From Liopterus haemorrhoidalis (taxonomy: Eukaryota; Arthropoda; Insecta; Coleoptera; Dytiscidae): 64,000 bases of DNA. The notes under the pieces are model-generated. The model was not told the DNA's origin, did no database searches, and was given only the letters and a program-made list of their open reading frames with translations. Within the stretch, counting starts at the first letter, position 1. The number at the start of each line of letters is the position of its first letter. Of the stretch, positions 29,479-43,200 are shown piece after piece. The stretch is from contig OZ020616.1 in NCBI GenBank assembly GCA_963971575.1, positions 33,894,306 through 33,958,305 on the forward strand, written 5' to 3'. The position numbers and the translations under genes are program-made.

Positions 29479-32400
29479 CTGTAACAAATAAATGAGATTA
29501 GAGTTGCAATTTAATTAATATTAGATTAGATACATTTAAAAACCAAATAAAGGGTGATGCTACATCCGTCATGAGTAGGAAAACAAAAGATGAGCAGGTG
29601 TAAAATATGGAGAAATTAGTTTCCGGAACATTAATCGAGTATTGTTATATGAGATTTGACAACAAATACATGGGAGTAGCGACTACTTGATATGATGCAT
29701 TTGTAATTTGCGAGTTGACTGACGTCGAGTTTAATTCGTTAAGTTATTTCGTTCTAATTTTATAGCGATTTTTTAAATTCCATTTTCAACATCCCGGCTA
29801 TTTTTAAGAGGTTAGTTATTGGTATACAGGACACATGGAAAAGGCTGACAATTAACGGATCAAGATCGAGGACTAATGTGAGTGAGATCAAAAGTCAACC
29901 GGAAATAATTGACTGTTCAAAACGCAACGTGGCTGTATGCAGTGTTGTAAGGTATCTAGTTACAAGTAGGGATGGCAATTTATTTTTGAATATCGATATA
30001 TGCGCGATTTGATATATCGTCAGTGTGATATCGATATTCGATATATATCGAAGTAAAAATATAGATATTTTCGATATATCCAAATAACTAACTTACATGT
30101 TACGTATGTAAGATATATAAATTAAAGTTTTTTTTTGGTTGGCTTGGCGAAAAAAGAAGTCGCCACTTGACAGACAATCACATTACAGTTGGTACTCACT
30201 CAGCTACCAACCATCTTTCTAATATTTTCCTAGTTAACTCTCCAACCCTGACAAACCAGATATTTTTTGGTTACTTTTATAGTGTATTACAGACTTTAAA
30301 TTAAAAATATTCCTTACGCTGTAAAACCGACTTTAGATTTATTGGTTATGATCATTATTAAGAAAGTGACATTTTTTATAATTTTTTAATACCAACATGA
30401 CATACAAAGGTGCAAATTATTGAAATGAAAATTTCGTCTTACAGGTTATTCCAAACGATTAGGCCGAACTAAATGGAAATTTCGTTATTTTAGGTTGTCA
30501 CGAAAAGGAAAATTGCTTGGCTTATTTCATGTTTCAGGTTTGGTATGTGAAAATTTAAAATTCCAACAGTAAAATCATGGAAACAAATGACATATGTCAA
30601 ATATATATTTTTTTCATATTTTGAAGACAAAAAAATTAATAAATGTGAAATTTTTATTAAGAATAACAAAAAATTTAAATGCAATGAAAAGGACATTTTA
30701 TAATGACAATCAATTTAATCTAGAATTTGCAATGTGAATATGATTTACAAAGCTTAAACAAAATGACCAAAAATCCAAATTAATAGATAAAAATTACTAG
30801 ATTTCAAAATCTAGTTCCGCCTAAACGTTTGGAATAGCCTATAGTTTGTTTTTACAAAAGTGAACAGCATATATTTAAATGTAAAAAAGATACAAGAATA
30901 CCGATATTTTGTGCGAATATTGATATTTTGCACGATTCGCATTTCAAATATTGATATTTTGCACGATTCGCATTTCAAATATCGATATATAAATATCGAT
31001 ATATTTTTCTAAAGTATCGATATTTTCGAAATATCGATATATCGTTCCCATCCCTAGTTACAAGTATCTAGATACAGTAACTAGATACTTTTGCAAGTGT
31101 CTAGATACAAATTAGATACTTTTTGAAATATGTATCTGTATCTCTATCTAGATATTTAAATTTAAGTATCTTGTATCTGTATTTCAGATATTTTGATCGT
31201 TACTTAATTTTTATACCATGATACCGAGCTGATATAATAGTTTAATTATAAATTGTCATTTTAAATATTTTATTTGTACTATAAACAAAATGCAGAAAAT
31301 GGTTGAAATTCTGACGTTCACAAACTAAATTTAAATGGAATTTCAACAAAAAAAAATCTCACTCGTTTTTCGTAGCTTTTGAACGACCGTAAAAATAGTA
31401 GGTATTTAGGTATCACAATAGTAGGTACAACACTTACAGAAAATGGGTCATTATTAATGAAAACTAAGTTTTTGAATATTTTTGCTATTTTGATGAGCAA
31501 TTTACTAAAAACATATGAAAAATTATATCCACGCAACTGGTTTGGGAGTGTACCGTGGTTTTGTGAAGCCTTGGGCAAGACAAATTAAGGCCCTTCAAAA
31601 GTATCCAGTGATTGAAAGTATCCATATTGATAATTTTTTTGAGGCATTTCTTCACTTGAGTCCTGGCTCCAGTCCGCCTCACCCAAGGGTTGGCCAATGA
31701 AATATGTAAGATAAGTAGGTGTGTTTCGTAAAGGACGTAAAACTGAATAAATTATTAAACGTTCATATAAATTTAATTTCAAAGCGTAAGAATATCAACT
31801 GAAATTTTGTTTATAAATTCCGTAGAATAGTGTTTTACCTTGAATTTAGTGGGCTTTTTTTGACGGCACGGTCATTTTTGAACAGCCTGTATAATACTGA
31901 TTAACATGCACTGTTTGGTAAAAAATATGGTATTTTCTAGCTGTATCTAGATACAAACATTTTTGGCCTGTATCTGAATCTAGATATTTTTTATAATTCT
32001 GTATCTGTATCCGCATCTAGATATAAATTTTCTTAGGTATCTGTATCTGTATCTAGATATTTTTTAAAATATATTACAACACTGGCTGTACGAAATTTTG
32101 TGTCAAACTTGGAAAGCCGACTACAGAAACAATTGAACTTTTAAATGGGCTAAAATGCTTTGAGTAAATCTACACATTTTAAGGCTTTTGGGCATTTTAC
32201 AGATGCTAGAAATTCAAACATAATGAGATATAGGGTAGGCCTTCAACTTCAAAAATCGACGAAAAGTTCCGAATTCATCCGAATTAATCCGTCCCAATCG
32301 ACGACTGACTGTTAGAGAGGATGCAGAAGAATTGGAAGTATAATACGGGCCTTGTCAAGACATCTTGACTAATGTTTTGTGCATTTTAGGACGTGTATGA

Positions 32401-35400
32401 AAAGTTGTCTACCCCTGAATTAGAAGAAGCGTAACAGGCTATAACCTAAATACTTATCGTCAGAATTGTAATAATACTTACTTAAGGTTACCCCTCCAAC
32501 TAGTAAGAAAGGAGGAAGGCACCCTGACTCCAGTAAGTATGGGAATATCATATTTCCTATCATGGCACCTATTCTCCCAGACATCATGGCTAAAGACACT
32601 GTCATTGTTCTGTAAAAATAAATTATAAAATAAAATAAATATATTCTCTGGTTAATTTCAACAAAAGATTTATAGTTGAAAGTTATCACTCTTTGCTTTT
32701 ATTTTATTTTGTTGACTGATTTGTTCAATTTTTGTTTAAGATCTGTGCAATTTATTTGTTAACTAACCCAATCAAAAGAAAACTTATTAGATTTATTTTG
32801 AGTTAGAATGCAGGCAACCAAACTAACATTGATGTAGATAAAGTAAGCAACATTTACAATAGAAAGACGAAGTAGAAATTTAGTAGCCATATTCTTAGTT
32901 TATCCGAACCACTATTTTAAGGGTGCGCACAACCGTACAGTTTCCTATACAAGACTAACAACCTGAAATAAAATTAGTAACAATCTATACATCAAAATTT
33001 TCAGCGAATTTTTATCTACCTAATAGGTTATTTTTAATTGTCAAAAGAACTGTCATGTAATTGTAAATAAACAATTTGCGTTATAGACGCCATCTTGTAA
33101 ACCATTCGACGCATATTTGTGTAGCATGCGGCAAATTGTAGCTAAAGCTTCATTCGACAAACATATTTGGAGATAATTTGTTCTATTGTGAAAATTACTT
33201 ATAGTTATTGTATTTGGTAATCTACTTTTGCCGCCACCTCGAATCTGCCGCAGTTCTCAATATAGGTGCGGGGAATAAAAATGTTTCATTTTATGTAAAG
33301 AATACTTGTACCAAGTGGCATTTCATTACCCTCAAGTATAATATTTTTCGACGAAGGCTCTAAACTATAAACAATCATGTCGAAAAAAATGTTAACGTAT
33401 TATTTGAACATTTCTACACAAAACTATATAAATATAAAAGATATTTAAAACCCACAAATATATTTAAAAAATTGCAGAACATTGTTGTGTAATACCTATT
33501 ATTAAGTTATTTAGCAATAACATTTTTACAATAATTTTTTCTACAATCAAAAATATCCTATTAGATAGATAAAAATTCTGTGCAAAATTTGATGTATAGA
33601 TTGTCACTAATTTTATTTCATATTGTTAGTTTTGTATAAGAAACTAATAATCTCTGGGGGTTGTACGTAGCGTTAAAAAGGCTTATCGTAAAGAGATGGT
33701 TGAGAATTGTATGTACAACATCAGGGTAAGGCAATGTATAAGGTCACAGGCTGTTTTGTGGGCTTGCAGTGACCTCAGTGTTGCCACGTGTCGGGGATTG
33801 ACCCGGACAGTCCGGGTTTTGTGCTACGTGTCCGGGCGAAGCCCAAAAATGTCCGGGAATTTATAAAATTTAGTAAAACGTCAATAATTATTTATTTTTT
33901 AAAATATATTATTAATTTTTTTAATTTCATATCCTTTTTTTAATATTTTGCGTTGGCAGTAATGAGATGGCAGATAGGGGAATCCCATATGTTAATATTG
34001 AACCAATTGTGTAGTAGTAACTTGAATTTTGAGCGTTCATTAGGGCTCCTAATTTGTAATCATTTAAAAATTAAATGTGATGAATTTCGTAGTACAGTAA
34101 TTGGCAATAAAAAACTTTTAGAAGTAGGGCAATGTGAAATACAGTTTTAAAGAAAAATAAATAAATAAATGTTTTGTTGAGAAAATTTTGTGATTTGCTC
34201 GAAAATTTTTATGTCCGGGTGAACAATATTTGAAAGGTGGCAACACTGAGTGACCTGCACTGCAGTGACCTGGACAGAGATCTGCACTGGTTTATTTTTG
34301 TTTATTTTACCCACTCTGGTCCAATCTGGTAGAAGTCCAACCCAACTCAAACCCGAATATATATATATTAAAACCCGAAATTTAAAAATAACCCATACTT
34401 TAAAACTTGCACTAGGTGCTGAAATTTTTATCCATGTGTATCGCCAAGTTTAAAACGTTTTAAAACCAAGTGAACAATATAAGGTGGATACATCAAAATA
34501 TATATATGTATTTTAACTTACCTCAATGTAGTAGGGAATATTTCCACTATAATACCAACAATTACAGTGCTCGCTATCCCGGATAATGTTATGAAAGCTG
34601 ATGAAAACGCTAAAGTAGCAAAAGATGTTGTTGACCAGTAGTTCGCAAGACCAGTTAATCCAGATATCATAAATGTAACAGCTGAAATACAATAAGTTAC
34701 AAATTAGAAAATACCAGTTAATTATAGAATAATTTTGAAAAGGAAACAGGCTGCAAGAAAGCGGCGTACCGTAGTAGTTAAAGACCGAAAGAATGGTGTA
34801 TGTCCAATATTGGACTATATAACGCTAATGATTCTTATGAATTAAAATATATAATATAAATAAAATATCACCCAGTAGTAGTCGCCTGATTACATCAAAA
34901 CATACGATATTTTAAAATTGTCCATCAATACTGTACATCAGTCTATCGATATAGGTGCACAATCAGAATGAGTAATATACTTATATGTAAGCAACATTAC
35001 ATATATTGGAACCATTTATGTAATTTAAAATTGAGTATAAAACTTTCGTCAATAGGTTTTAAAAAATGTTTCCTTGATGGAAGTAAGTTATGAAGATAAT
35101 TTTCCAATTTTAGCTAATACTTCCGTATCTTTGTACTGATAATAAGAGTTGTGTGTAGTCGTGTGTACACGTAAGTACACAGTTATTATATCTATGTGTA
35201 GCACACAAGTTCACAAATATTTACTTACTTATAAGATTCTTCTTCCCCATAGCGTTTATGAGTGTTCCAACAAATAAATATCCAGCTACTGAGAATGCAG
35301 CAACAATGATTGAGTTAATGTATACAGTATCATCGACTTCAGTCTGTAAACAATTAAGAACAAACCATTATATTTTATGGAGTAGTATATGACAATTAAT

Positions 35401-37158
35401 TTAAAATTTCTCCCTATACAGTAGAGTTTCAATAAAAAAATATTCATTTAATCGGATTTTTGCTTAATATTGAGTTTATTAAAAAGTTATATTTTTCGGT
35501 GGTGTAAATAAATACGTTAATGCATTAAACTAGTCTATTTAAAGATAATTTACAAAAATATCTATATTTTCCGAGTTTTTGATTATCCTATGTTTTATAG
35601 CCTCTGTCTACATTATCCCGTAATCGGAACTCTTGAATATATGTGCTATTTTACTTCTATAGATAACAGTAATACTTGGTTGAACTTCCATAATTCTTTA
35701 ACAGCCAAATTAATATGACACAGTTGGCAAGAAATGGACATTTGTTTTTTAATGTTTTTGTCTTAAACATTGACACATAACGTATGTTAATTAAAAAAAA
35801 AAAAAAAAAACTTGCAGATAGGTATGGAAAATTAAAATATGTCGGTTGTGTTTACATTTGTTTTATATAACCGCAACTATTACTATAAATACCATTAACA
35901 ACTATTAGTTTAATATAAATATTTCATTTTATACACCGCAATAAAAAGTTTATATTAAATTTTAGTTGTTTGATATTTGTTTACATATTTAAAATGTTAT
36001 AATTCTTTACTGATGATCGTGCAAAACTTGATAGTAATGTCTTTTTTATTATTATCTATTATAATTTATTTTTAATTATCTGACTACATCTTAACTATTA
36101 AGTAATTTTTTAATGCTGGCTAATCTGCCCAAACTATGACAGTTTATATATCAAAGGTCTGATGTTAATTTGTATTCATATAATTATAAAATATATTTTC
36201 TTTGTTTATACAGTTATTAAAGCCTAATTTACTATGATAAATAAATCAATCTTAAAGTCATTAAAAGTTACTAGATTTCTAAATTTAGTTCCGCACAATG
36301 CTAAGAAATAAACTATATGTATGCAAATTTTAACATATAGTCTAAGACAGCGCATCTCAACCGGGGGGCCGCGGCCCCCTGGGGGGTCGTGAAAGCTTCG
36401 CCGGGGGGCCGCGAAGTCATACAAGATCGAACAATTTTGCTCAAATGTGCTCAATTCATAAATATATTACATTTATATTCATAAAAATATACCTTCCATG
36501 ACATAAATAAAATAAATTATACTTATTTTGATAACTAATTTAAATAATATCAATGTCAAATTAAGTGTATGTGTCGGCTGATGCGTTTCTGCGATAATGG
36601 TTCGCGTGGAGGTACTTCAAGTACTTGTAAGTTGTAGTTTCAAATGGGCACGACTTGAAATTGCAATATTATTATTATTATTTTTTATATGCCGAGCTAC
36701 AGATAACTCCAGAGTAAAGAAGCGAAAGTGTTTAAATCAAAATGGAAAGCATTTTGAATATTTGTAAATAAAAATACTTTCAAGTCATAGAGAATACAAT
36801 TTTTCGTCAACCATAAAAGATATTTAAAAAATGCTTTCTTTTAAAAAATTCTATCCAAGGTTAATATACGTTCCCATTTAAAAAATTATCCTTGATATCC
36901 TGTACAGGTTAATTTCGGAGAATTTCAATTTCAGGTACTACCATTCAATTCTTTGGATAAGATTTGGTCATCAAACATTTTTCCCAATTAGCTCGCATAT
37001 CGCCATTTTTACCGTGCCGTCTTGCAAACATTATTTTAGAAAACATACTGATGTAAATATTTATTTATGCCGTCTGTTAATGAAAAGATATATAATCGTG
37101 TTATAAGCGTTTAAACTACGGCACAGACACAATAAATACTCTGACGCCACGGTGCAGC

Positions 37159-37204
<46 letters not shown>

Positions 37205-40200
37205 GGGCCGCAGACAATGTTTAAATAATTTTGGGGGGTCCCATGGCAGAAAAGGTTGAGAAACGCTGGTCTAAGACATACCTTCATAAAGATTCTAACT
37301 ATGGGCCTCTTAAGTCACTTTTTTTGTCGCTTTGTGAAAATTTGACAGGAATCGAACTCTAGTTTGCAAATTACAAATAAACGACGAAACGCACAACGCT
37401 ATGAGCGCCTACTTATCCAGTGTGTTACATAGCGAATTAAATATTTAACATATTTTAGTTAAAAACACAAAAAATGCGTTATTTTCCGAAAACATAATCT
37501 GATCAAAAATACCTGTTGTACTACTCCGGTTCACACAAATGTACATTACTTAGAATTTTTTCAGATTTTTAGTTTAAACCATCTGGGCTACAGGGTGTGG
37601 GACAAATTTTTTTTTGCTCATTTTTGGCAAAATTCGCGTCAAAATAATTATTTTGCAAAAATAAAATTTTGATCGTTAATCCACGTACTAAGGGCTTTCA
37701 TTTGATACCCTAATCAGAATTAAAAAAAAATATATATTTTTTTTTCGATGAGCACTTATATTTGTTTATATTTTTAGGGGGATATATTATTTAGATGTTT
37801 TAGTATTGTCCCTATGTGCGGGGCAAAGAGTTGTGTAAGCATGCCAAATTTCAACTCTCTAGGTTTAGCCGTTTGACTATAATTTTTACCGAACAGACTG
37901 ACAGACAGACAGACAGACGACAAAATTACGGTATAAGGGTTTTTTGGTCATACCTACAAAACCCTAAAAACGCCACCTTTTAAGCTGAAAAATCTATTTT
38001 TATAAAATGCACGGGAACATCATCAGTCCAGATAGAGGCTTAACTAGGTATTTCTGCGACCGTATTCAAACAGTGGCGAAAATAAATACTAGAACCATTC
38101 AACAGTCGTTATCCAACTAACATGAACGGGGATGATCTAAACACATTACAAAAAAAAAAAAAAAAACACAAATAGATAATTACGCCATAATTAACTAAAA
38201 GCTCTATTCTGCACTTTTATCATCTTTGCGACCGGAGCACCTACCCCGCTTTTGTTACGGTTCTGAGTCCAAGACTAGCAAATGTGATCGGGCAAAGACA
38301 AAGAGTATGGGATGGCTAGATCTTTGCTAGAAGACATCACACAAGCTGCATGATGACGTAGTATTTAATGGCCGGCAGCAACAAAGTAATGTAAGGGAGG
38401 CGTGTGGCCAATATTCGACTATATAATGCTATTAATGCTTATAAATAATAATATAAAATAATTTATGGGAAGTGTGAATTTTCACACATTTCAGGGTTTC
38501 TCAGGTATTTAGTAAGTGAATGATGATTATTTGGGATGCCAAAACAAATTTTATGTTAAAATATTTTTTTATTAATTTTAATTCGAATGCCTAATACCAT
38601 TATTTGGGTTTCTAAATATTTTCAGTATTTTTTTTTATATAGCAAGGTTCATTAATATTTTGAAAATTCCGCATACGGCTTCCATTGGTTGTTTAAGTCA
38701 TAAACTCCGCCCCTCTGATTTCGTATACATTCAAACATAGAATTAAATTATAATTTCAACACTTCCCACTGGTTATTAAATTTACGCTTTTAAAAATTAA
38801 ATGCAACATTTGCCAAAATATAACTTATTTTGACAAAATAATTTAAACAAAATAAAAATGCAAAAAAAACAGAAAAAATAAAAATTGACGGGAATCGAAC
38901 AGTAGTTCGAAACTTATGAAGCGAAAACGTTACCACTGGACTACGGACGTTCACTCGTTTACTGTGTTAAATAGCGAATTAAATATTTTACATATTTTAG
39001 TTAAAAACACAAAAAATTCGTTATTTTCCGAAAACATAATCTGATCAAAAATTCCTGCTGTACTGTTCCGATTCACACCAATGTACATTATTTAGAATTT
39101 TTTCAGATTTTTAGTTTAAACCATCTGGGCTACAGGGTGTAGGACAAAAATTTCTTGCACAATTTTAGCAAAAATCGCGTCAAAATAATTTATTTTGCAA
39201 AACTAAATTTTGATCGTTAATCCACGTACCAAGGAATTTCATTTAATACTCTACACAGAATTGTAAAAAAATATAATTTTTTTCGATGAACATATATTTG
39301 TTTATATTTTTAGGGGGTTATGTTTTTAGATGTTTTAGTAATTTTCCTATGTGCGGGTCAAAGAGTTGTATAAGCATGCCAAATTTCAACTCTCTAGGTT
39401 TAGCCGTTTAGCTACAATTTTTACCGAACAGACAGACAGACAAACAGACAGACGACAAAATGACGGTATAAGGGTTTTTTGGTCATACCTACAAAACCCT
39501 AAAAACAAATAAATCCAACTAACCACATAATTACACAGAAAATACGATGTAATAAAGTTCAACCAACAAATTAACTTTCTGTCAAAATCACTATTGTTGT
39601 GGTTATTTGAAAATATAGTTATTTACAATTAGGTATGTATCTTTCGTCAATAGCTTTTGCTTTACTATTACAGTTTTAAAAATCATATTATCTTGTCGGG
39701 ACAAATTGGTATTAATAATTTTGCAATACTTACCACAGTGCATTCCGCCAGTAATTGGTCTTCAAGAGTAGCATTATATGTAGGAGAAAACGCCAACATC
39801 TCACACAGAGATGCATCTGCCTTGTAATCATGGGCTTGGTTATACTCGTCAATTGTTGTAAACAATTGTGGAAGCCACAGTCGCAATGTGTTTACTCTGA
39901 AATCAAAATTAGTTTTTAATAACTTGTTATTGTTGTCAATTATTAAACAAATATTTTTTCAATTTTTCTAATGTTTCTTATAACACGAATTTTATGTATA
40001 ATTCAAATTTCACATGAATCTGTTCTCCCACCTTAATAACCAAACATGTATTGTTTGTAAAAGGTTAGATACAAAAAAACTAGTTTCCGAAAACTTTAAT
40101 AATAAAAAAACATTCTAAATTCAAAAAGGTACACTTTGCTGTTGGAATTTGTCCACTGGATCATTATGCTGCCAACGCATATTTCACTCCATGTTTTTGG

Positions 40201-43200
40201 AGCTTTTGGAAATAACTAGTAGTACATCATAGCCATGATTGGCTCTCTAATTGATTCAAACTCTAGATTTTGTTCTGAATTTTGATCCTCTTTTTAAATG
40301 TTTTTTTATTTATTTATTTCTGGTAAGCTAAATGTAAGAAAGTAAGGATTGAGAGTTAATTAGATTGTTAATTATTTTAAAAAAGAAAGTAGCATCAAGA
40401 GCGTTACGCCTGTGTTTAAGACTGTGGATGTTATAAAATATTAAATTACTATTATATGTTTCGTAATACCTTGTGCGATTAAATTTATAATTTAACCTAC
40501 GGATAATTTTTTTTTGTACATTTTCGATACGATCTATATATGTGTTGTAATTAGGATTCCAAACGCAAGACCCGAGTTCCAAATGAGATCTAACTAAATT
40601 ATTGTAGACTCAAATTATAGCTTGATGTCAAAAACTGAACGTCAGTTGAATCAATAATTATTCCTAAGTCACTGATAGAAGTTACGTGTTTTAAAGTACT
40701 ATTATTGATAGAATAATTGAATTTACATACCGGGTGAATTATTTAAGGAGCAACATACATGTTACACATATAATGTTAATGAAGTGAGTTATTTCAAAAG
40801 CAACATAGCCATAAAACAAATGCTTATCGTATCCATAGAAAAGACAAAATATTATTTTTTAAAATATTTTTTGGACTTAGCTACTAAGGACATTATTATT
40901 TTTATTTGTATGTAAATATAAACAAACTAATAAAAATTCATTTATTGTTTCTAATTTACTATTTTTTAGCCGGCTAGGAACTTGTCAAATAACTATTATA
41001 TCTAATCATCACTGCATATCTGTTGCCATGGATATGAGCTTGCTTTCATAATTTGCTATGTTGCAAATGAAATAACTCACTTCATTAACATTATATGTGA
41101 AACATGTATGTTGCTCTTTAAATAATTCACCCAGTATATTGTTTTCATGATTTCTAGTAAATGATATGACAAAACATTTATTTGAATTTAATTTCAGTTT
41201 ATTAACGAGGCAATAATTATTCATTCTATTTAAATCTTCTTGTGATTCCTCGCAGTGATCAATATTAGTGATGCTTTTATAGATTTTCAAATCATCCGCG
41301 TAAAGAAGGATATTTGTGTTTTTGAAATGTGAATTTATGTTATTTATAACAATAGAGAATAACAGCGGGCCAAGCCTGACCCTTGAGGTACACCAGAGGT
41401 GACGGGTATAGTCGCGGACATTAAATTGTTGACAACAACGTATTACTGGCGGTTTTAAATATATATATTTTTCAAGATAATATCAGAATCAAACCTGACA
41501 AGTAGTAGTAGTAGTGAGAGTGTCACGTCGTGACAGGGCTGTTAATGGTGTAAACGTAAGTGAACGTGGTTAATATTTTTTTCTTGTGCGTGATTGTGCG
41601 TCCTTAAAAATTTGACGTGACACGTTGTGAGTGCAATCACGGCATGTTACAATACACAACAACAAAATTTTATGCAAGATTGTATAAGTATAAATTTAAC
41701 TATTTGTTTTCATTTAGGATTGAATGATGATATCTAGTATCCAATATGTGTTTCATTTTTGTTGCCTGTCTTAATAAAATATCAAAATATTACTATCTAA
41801 AATTTTAACAAGCCAAAACAAGAATCTAGAACTTACATTAGCTGCTTTCCTTTTACAAGTTAAAATGCTTGGCTAAGCTAAGAAGTTAGTCAAATATCTT
41901 GGCAAGGGAAAGGAGGGAGGAAAAAAACTTAGTTTATCTTAGCCAGTGTCTTATAAATGAAACACTCTTACAACTTAGATTAACTTAGCTTAGCTTAGAT
42001 TTCTTAAGTAAAGTGGTAAAAGGAAAGCGCCTAATGTCATTATATTATTCTAGCTCCATTGTAGTAAAATATCTTTTAAGATTCTTTAATTCCGTGATTC
42101 ATATAAAAGTATTGTCCTAATAAATATTTTGTACAGATTTTTGTTTTCTGTGATATGTTTCTAAATCTTAAACGGTTCTTCTCAGTATAGATTACCCAAT
42201 AATACACGTTTCCTGATTTCTCCAGATTAAAACAGTCTTACTTCGTCCTCCGAATTTTATTTTATCTCTTAAATATTTCGAATAATCAAATGATTTATAA
42301 AAAGCTGCAAAAAGTTATGGACGACTATAAACTCGACTATACGACGACTATAAACGAAAAAACGTAGCACGAGATAATGATCATTTAAAAATAATATCAT
42401 TTTAACGAGATTTATTTGGAAATAAATAAAAGATAGAAGCAGGTTCATAATATCAATGAGAAAAAAAAGGGTTGAAATTTAGAAAAATTGATCATAGATG
42501 CTACATTATGATGACGCACGTCATCCTCATTCCACAACGGCCATAAAGTGGGGAACAGAATGCAACAAGTTCTACGGAGCGTAGACTGCGTTTGGACGGC
42601 GCTATCTATCAGTAGAAAACGTTCTACGCCGTTGATATTGAATGTTCGTCAACTTTCTACTTTTGACGCCATTGAACGTTGACGTAGAACACCTAACCTC
42701 AGTTTTTACCGAATGGTAAAGTGTTTGTATGTATAAATAACTTGCATACAACATAAATAACATCACACACAAGTCTTCATCATCCATTATAATTTTAATA
42801 AAAGAAAGCGCACCTATAAACACAGATATAGGTTGTCACTTTGACGGCGTTAAAAATTATTGCATTGTGTGCAGGCGAAAATTCAACGCAGTTCTCAATG
42901 GCGCATATGCAACGCCGTCGTTACAAATAATTTTGTGGGGACTTTTGTTTTCAGTGTAACCCGTGTTATATTTTGTCTCCAAACTAAAGAGCTTATCAAA
43001 CGAACGCCGTTTTCAAACGACTCAAGAGATAAAAGAAAATTCGGAAGCTCATCTAAGAGTAATTCCTGACAGTTTTTTAATAGAGTGCTTCCATAAGTTG
43101 GAAATAAGTTGACAACGGTGTGTAAATGCTCCGAGGGACTATTTTGAAGGAGACCCTTTTAATTTACAATAATTTATATATAATAAAGTTGTATGTATAT

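Larger units (their letters stand above)
29940..32084. mobile_element. hAT element (outer), 2.1 kb, in gene B intron
   Basis: The termini CAGTGTTGTAA and TTACAACACTG are exact complements, flanked by GCTGTATG (29932-29939) and GCTGTACG (32085-32092), an 8-bp duplication with one mismatch. The interior is rich in TATCTAGATAC-type repeats. A second hAT element is inserted 27 bp from its left end. No transposase is recognised. Confidence 0.87.

Noticed and set aside
31850..31900. Right end of a further mariner-like element (ACAGCCTGTATAAT)
   Set aside because: No matching left inverted end was found within the surrounding hAT element.
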